NCBI GenBank assembly: GCA_020064725.1
Contig: JAGTWJ010000003.1
Location: 2,914,001 to 2,978,000 of the forward strand
Source of the DNA: Drechslerella dactyloides
Taxonomy: Eukaryota > Ascomycota > Orbiliomycetes > Orbiliales > Orbiliaceae
Reading direction: 5' to 3'
Length of the DNA: 64,000 nucleotides
The position numbers and the translations under genes are program-made. How positions within the stretch are numbered: the first letter of the stretch is position 1; each line of letters starts with the position of its first letter. Of the stretch, positions 59,172-64,000 are shown piece after piece. The notes beneath the pieces were generated by a model. The model saw nothing but the letters and a program-made list of their open reading frames with translations. It had not been told where the DNA came from and ran no database searches.

Positions 59172-61265
59172 ATGATGCGCCACTGTATCAGAGTTCTCCT
59201 GGTTTTCCTCCTAGCGACTCCTCGGCCCTCATTCGCCTTCCTGCTTCAGTTCTGGAGATCGTCGGTAACGGGTCCCTTGCTCTTTACCTCGGCCACGGAC
59301 TTTTTAGCGGAAAATACAGACGACAGCGTCATTCTATATCCGAACAGAGGTCCGGTCCCTATATTCATCGATGCGCGTTCTACCCAACCGGTGGACGGCG
59401 AACCGCCTGGCGATATCGCATTCTACTCGAACCCGGCGGATGCCGCGGACAACAACCCTACGCTGATCGTACGGTTCGCGCCGCTGGTGAATGTGATCCA
59501 GCGGTTCGAATTGGCCGAGACAGTCAAGCGCCTTCGAGGAGACGAGTTAAATAGCCCGTGGACTTGGAACTCGGAGCTCGAACCTACCGAAGCCCTGCCG
59601 TATCTCACGATATGGAAGAACGTGCAGCCGGGATCCGACGAGGAGCGTATTATCGGTACCGAAAATATAAATATCGGACAGGCAGCGGTTAGATTCGAAG
59701 AAGGATGGGCCGTCGACAAGGATGCTGTCATCGTGAGCGAAACACTGGTGGCAAAGGTAGTCTACACCGAGACCGCGCCGGACGGCACGAAGGCCGTCTT
59801 CTACGACAACGGATCGGGACAAGTTACCTCTACAACCGGTGACACCGTCCAGATCCGCTCGGATGGGTCCTCATTCTCGCAGACCGGCGGCGTCACGATG
59901 AGTGTAAACGTCCAATCGCTCCGCGTGAGACTCCGGGGTCCGAACGGGCATACCGCCCGTCTCGGGATCCTGGATCTTAAAAACATCGAAAAGCTATCCG
60001 GTGCCGCGCCGCCAGGTCCGGACCGGTGGATGCAGACGCGCGAGGACCTCCCGCGATACATACAGTCGCTGTTGAAGTGGGTTCCCGACCGCTCGGACAC
60101 GAGGCGTCGACCGATCGGACAAGTTAAAGTCTCGGCGGACGCCGACATTGACGAGATAATACAGAATCCGAACCACTGGGCGGACTATGATCTTTCAAGG
60201 CTGGCTTTACCGCCTGGTGCGGCTAGCGATCTGGCGGATATGGATGCGTTCTGGCGGGCTGCGCAGGCTAGGATACCGCCCGGTCTGTCGAGACAACTTA
60301 CACGGATGGACGCATATATACCGAGCACCGGAGTGCCGTATTCGAGATTCATCGCGCAAGACGGGCAGCCAGAGCCGGGTGAAATTGAAATATCGTTCGC
60401 CGATGACACGGTTGTGCAGCCTGAGCAGAGACAACTTGAGACCGTAGTGCAGGAAGCGCCTGTAAACGACCAGGTCATCCAACTCGATAAACAGGAAATC
60501 CGCGAGCCCGAAAATCAGTTGCCTGGCGGGATGCGAATGCCGGACCGTGACGCAACAGTGGAGGTCAGCGGCCGCACTATTGCGCCAAACATATTCAGTC
60601 GGCTCGCCAGCGGTGTAACGAGCGGCGTCAACTGGCTCTCCTCCCGCTTCCGCAGCCCTCCAGCCGCCGAAAATATCGCCTCCTCGCAGCCGCAAATCAC
60701 CATCCCAGAGAACCTACCACAGCAGAATACACTACCATCGTATCAACAACTAATGGATAGCGTACCACGAATACCAGAAGAGGAAGAGTTCACCGTGACA
60801 TTCTTCAACGGCTACCCCAGACAGCGGGAAAACTTCAAGAGCCCGCTAGCCCAATACGAACCAAGCGACGGCCCAAGCGACGACATCTACATCACCGACT
60901 CCGGCGATGAAATCCGCATGCCGAGGCGGCTGGTGACCAGTCTGCCGCAGGAGACCATCCGCTCAGACCGCGATGAGTCGTCCGTCGTCGATTCATCGGA
61001 ACCTATTTTATTCTCCCTAGTCGAGCAGAATGCCGCTATGCCCAATCTCCTTGATCCGTCTGGTGAGCAGGCGATGGTGAACAATCGAGTTGATGATGCT
61101 AACGATAGACTGTCGGTGGAGGTGAACCCTCCAGCGGAGGACGACCTGTTTTCATATGATTCTGCGGACGGCCGAGGCAACTCCGATGGGCAAGACCGCT
61201 ATTCGGACTTCTCCTTTGGCGGTAGATCTAGCGCCGGAGACGACATCTTCAACGTGTCCGATTAG
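59172..61265 (+). CDS. Secreted protein of unknown function, 697 residues
   Basis: A single exon of 697 residues. A signal peptide (MMRHCIRVLLVFLLATPRPSFA) is followed by a mixed alpha/beta region (about 25-330) with repeated strand-like segments (PVPIFIDAR, DIAFYSN, TLIVRFAPLVNVIQRFELA). From about 330 to the end it is polar and low in order, rich in Pro, Gln, Asp, Glu and Ser, with a strongly acidic Ser/Asp/Gly C-terminus. There are few cysteines, unlike small secreted effectors, and no membrane segment beyond the leader. I do not recognise a family. The second codon is also ATG, so the true start may be one residue later. Confidence 0.75.
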   Translation: MMRHCIRVLLVFLLATPRPSFAFLLQFWRSSVTGPLLFTSATDFLAENTDDSVILYPNRGPVPIFIDARSTQPVDGEPPGDIAFYSNPADAADNNPTLIVRFAPLVNVIQRFELAETVKRLRGDELNSPWTWNSELEPTEALPYLTIWKNVQPGSDEERIIGTENINIGQAAVRFEEGWAVDKDAVIVSETLVAKVVYTETAPDGTKAVFYDNGSGQVTSTTGDTVQIRSDGSSFSQTGGVTMSVNVQSLRVRLRGPNGHTARLGILDLKNIEKLSGAAPPGPDRWMQTREDLPRYIQSLLKWVPDRSDTRRRPIGQVKVSADADIDEIIQNPNHWADYDLSRLALPPGAASDLADMDAFWRAAQARIPPGLSRQLTRMDAYIPSTGVPYSRFIAQDGQPEPGEIEISFADDTVVQPEQRQLETVVQEAPVNDQVIQLDKQEIREPENQLPGGMRMPDRDATVEVSGRTIAPNIFSRLASGVTSGVNWLSSRFRSPPAAENIASSQPQITIPENLPQQNTLPSYQQLMDSVPRIPEEEEFTVTFFNGYPRQRENFKSPLAQYEPSDGPSDDIYITDSGDEIRMPRRLVTSLPQETIRSDRDESSVVDSSEPILFSLVEQNAAMPNLLDPSGEQAMVNNRVDDANDRLSVEVNPPAEDDLFSYDSADGRGNSDGQDRYSDFSFGGRSSAGDDIFNVSD

Positions 61266-61957
61266 AGTTGGTTGTGTTCATGTTCACCGGCGACGAGTAA
61301 ACAGGCCTTCCCAGCATCATTCGTGAGGCGGCCACCGCGATATTCGCTTGAAGAACTGGGCTAGCTTGTGCCAGCATCAATGCATTGAAACAAACTCGCA
61401 GTGAAAAAAATACGACATTGATATTTCTTCCTCACGGGCGAGGTATTCGCATAGACGATATGGGTGTGCGTAGATGCTTATCAAGTAACGTAACACTGTC
61501 CAGTAAGGCATCTATAGCCACCTTTCCCCCGGAAAACTATAGGATCATCGACCCAGAATACCCTATTGAAGAAACATTTCTGCTTGTTGGACTCCACACC
61601 CGCAGACTAGACTCCTAATATTGCCCGGTAAGTAGGTACTTGGTAATTAATGTACCTGCGACACGCGAGGTCATCCATCGTTCACATGTATCATGAATTA
61701 ATTAGATATATCTACACAATCGCTGAAATCGTTACACCATACTCCGTCAGATACAAAACACACCGCTTCACACTACCTACCCACCATCCCGCGGTAACTA
61801 ATACCAATGTACCTACCCACCAATTAACCGTCCGTACCCTCACACCACCCACTCCGCCAGTATCGATCCTACCGACACCCGCAAGCCAGTGTATACCTAT
61901 AGAAACACAATGATAATGTCGAACCAGTCGACACCGCGAACAAATTAAACACCCGCA
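61266..61957. other. Intergenic between convergent genes
   Basis: Both neighbours end here. The plus-strand frames at 61385 and 61650 are short and unsupported; the latter is a Thr/Pro-rich low-complexity reading. Confidence 0.55.
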
Positions 61958-63818
61958 CTACGCCAACCGCCGTATCCCACCCAGCGTTCCGAACGCCTTT
62001 TTCTCTCTCACTCCACCGTGACCATGCACCATCCCGACGCCGCCGCCGGGACTAACGGGGTACCCTTCGCTGTGCCGTACGTTCAAACCAACCTGAATCG
62101 TATAAGTGCTACTGTTATCCGCCTCGACGTCTTCCCCGTCGGCTGTCGCCGTGCTTTTGAGCTCTTGGATCGCGGCGGAGCGGGTGCGTGGACGGGAGGG
62201 GGAATAGACGTTTAGGATGCGGGGTGCGTAGTGGAGGATTAGCGCGCGGATGGCGGGTGCTGAACTGCAGATTATTGCCAGATACAGCTCGATGCTGTAA
62301 TTTTCATCATTAGCATGTGCTTGTTTGGAGTGGGGTGGATACTGTAGGTTGGGGGTGGGGGGAGGGAGGTTGGGGGTATATTACGTACATGCTTAGGACG
62401 CTGACGCTGGTGCTCAGTTCCTTTCCGTCGCGAAGGTATCCGAACATCTGGATCGCACGTAGCCGGAACGCGGACACCACGCAGGCACTATAACCCGTCA
62501 GTATAAAGACTCATAATATGGGTTTGAAGATTCAAATGGTACGTACAGCGCTCCGAGACCGAAGGTTATGATTGCGAGGAACTTTTCACGCTTGCCGAGA
62601 TCCAGGCGCCACACAAGCGGCAGCGGCATCAACCTGTTACACCGAAATTAATTAGTCCACCCATCCATCCACTACAATCGATACCCACAAAACTCTACAA
62701 CGAAGAGGGTGGGAGTGGCTTACCATAGTATCAAATCGGTCACAACCCCAACGGCGCCGATAGCAACAAGCACCATCCTCGCATCCAGCTTACACGCCGT
62801 CACGACCTCCTCCTCCCAGTACGCGATCCGATCACACTGCAGCAGCACCACGAAGAAACTCACACAGCTCGTCGTCAGGATGAAGAAAAAAGTGACGAAG
62901 ATGCTCGTGCGGAAGACGCTGCGGGCTTCGGACGGATAGGAGGGGCAGAGGCGGAGGTAGAAGAGGAGGAGGGAGGTTTTTATGAAGAAGAGGGGCGCTG
63001 GGTAGATTAGCGATAGTATCGTTTGGTACTGTACGTATGTTAGCTGTATTCACTTGGGTTTTCTGGGGTTAGGTATGTGGGATATGGAGATGGGGGGATA
63101 CGCACCATCTGGGTTTGCGAGTAGGTGTTCCAGGACATATCCCACACGGCTACAGCGGGCACTGCGTGGATCTGTTAGCTGCGTTCTCGGATTCTTATCG
63201 TCGAGTTACTTACGGAGCAAATTCGCATCTGCAGTATACCGTTAGCACCTGTACCAATATTACCCTGATATTATAGAATTGAAAGTAATACTCACGGACG
63301 ATGGCAATAATCCCATACGCAACGGACAGCAAGAATCCAACGATCAAAAACCAATCGTCAATCATCAGCCGGCTCGCCAGCACCTCCCGCGACCACACCC
63401 GCAGACCAACCGCCACCACCGCCACCGCCGCCATAATCCCAAACACGGTCCCAACACACCCGGTCCCCGTCTCGTGCTCCAGCGCGGGCAACGCCGCCGC
63501 GCAGGCAGCCGTAACCGCCCGCGCAAACTCGTCCGGATAGAACCCGCCGACCGACATATCCTGCACGCGGCGCACGTTCTCCGCGCCGAGGGCCTCGGCG
63601 ACCTGCGCGTTCGTCAGGTTACCTTGATTCTGCGAGAGGAAGTTCGCAAAAGAAGCGACGACGGACGACATGGGGTTGTCGTGCTGCCGGGCGGCGGTGA
63701 AGCCGAGGAAGACGTGGGTGTAGATTATATCTTTGATGGCGAAGCCGCCGAAGACGCCGGAGCCGTCGTCGCGGAAGCTCATCTGCTGCGAGGTCATCGC
63801 GAAGGCGAGGGAGGCCAT
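61958..63818 (-). CDS. Pth11/rhodopsin-type seven-helix membrane protein
   Basis: Seven exons: 63818-63296, 63228-63214, 63161-63106, 63028-62724, 62633-62547, 62487-62389 and 62294-61958, giving 473 residues. All joins keep frame. A long N-terminal region (about 1-120) is followed by seven hydrophobic segments: GTVFGIMAAVAVVAVGL, then RLMIDDWFLIVGFLLSVAYG with the DDW motif typical of this fungal family. Next come a third with LFFIKTSLLLFYLRL, a fourth (IFVTFFFILTTSCVSFFVVL) followed by CDR, a fifth with DLILWLMPLPLVWRL, a sixth (FLAIITFGLGAL) and a seventh (ELYLAIICSSAPAIRALIL). The tail is cytosolic and polar. These receptors sense host or surface cues in plant-associated fungi; the ligand is unknown. 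There is no CFEM cysteine domain in the N-terminal part. Exon 2 is only 15 nt (see findings). Confidence 0.85.
63214..63228 (-). other. Predicted 15-nt micro-exon of the Pth11-like gene
   Basis: The five-codon exon is bounded by GCTAAC...CTGCAG upstream and GTAAGT downstream. Both flanking introns (67 and 52 nt) carry their own GCTAAC branch sites. Its length is a multiple of three, so skipping it also keeps frame. Confidence 0.55.
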
Positions 63819-64000
63819 CTTGACGAGTCTGCCTTGTCGTCGTATATCTTACTAAATCGATCCGGAAAGTATAATATTTCTTTCTCCGTGTGCACTGCCG
63901 GCGATGCTATCACGGATGGACGACTTAAATATGGACGGGCAGGATTAGTGTAGATTGCGCGTGTAGATGGATTAAATTATCAAATCAAATCAAATCGAAT

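Noticed and set aside
1..64000. CRISPR arrays, bacterial operons, ribosome binding sites
   Set aside because: The window is eukaryotic with spliceosomal introns; I saw no direct-repeat/spacer pattern.
1..64000. tRNA or rRNA genes
   Set aside because: I looked for T-loop (GTTCRANNC) plus acceptor-stem pairs and found none I could fold; a dedicated tRNA scan would be needed to exclude them.

Overview
The window comes from a filamentous ascomycete (Pezizomycotina-type) genome. Most genes carry several short spliceosomal introns of about 50-100 nt with GTAAGT/GTATGT-like donors and CTAAC/CTGAC-like branch sites. The content includes a helo-like fungal N-terminal domain protein, a Pth11/rhodopsin-type seven-helix receptor, an AA12 oxidoreductase with a fungal CBM1, and a 151-residue Rad6. 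All gene models were spliced by hand from the sequence; there was no transcript or database support.

Layout. 1-10.1 kb is a gene-poor region with decayed material. It has minus-strand exon-like blocks (one with collagen-like Gly-X-Y triplets), Ty3/gypsy remnants (RNase H and integrase tail), a degenerate hexamer tract, a frameshifted multi-exon gene and a 72-bp tandem duplication whose copies differ mostly by transitions. 11.3-26.8 kb is a conserved block: a catalytically degenerate RNase III-like protein with a nuclear-type tail (+), a helo-like N-domain protein (-), a CSN12/Thp1-type PCI protein (-), a short-chain acyl-CoA synthetase with a GC-AG intron and a PTS1-like AKL end (+), a secreted AA12-CBM1 enzyme (-) and Rad6/Ubc2 (-). 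28.9-37.3 kb holds a 1920-residue nucleotidyltransferase-like/ankyrin protein (+) and an F-box protein (-).

41.4-58.2 kb is the most unusual part. Two secreted proteins lie divergently about 3 kb apart. Each combines long amphipathic helices with a central hydrophobic hairpin, the general plan of alpha-helical pore-forming proteins. They are followed by five tandem paralogues that I recognise as the DUF7918 type (one on +, four on -). The paralogues share intron positions and phase but have diverged strongly, and two have shortened C-termini. 59.2-63.8 kb carries a secreted orphan protein (+) and the Pth11-like receptor (-), which has a predicted 15-nt micro-exon.

Working together. The housekeeping block (ubiquitin-conjugating enzyme, PCI protein, acyl-CoA synthetase) shows no shared pathway and looks like ordinary gene order. 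The 41-58 kb cluster could be one accessory module of two secreted pore-former-like proteins plus a cytosolic paralogue family. That is an inference from clustering, fold pattern and divergence, with no direct functional evidence.
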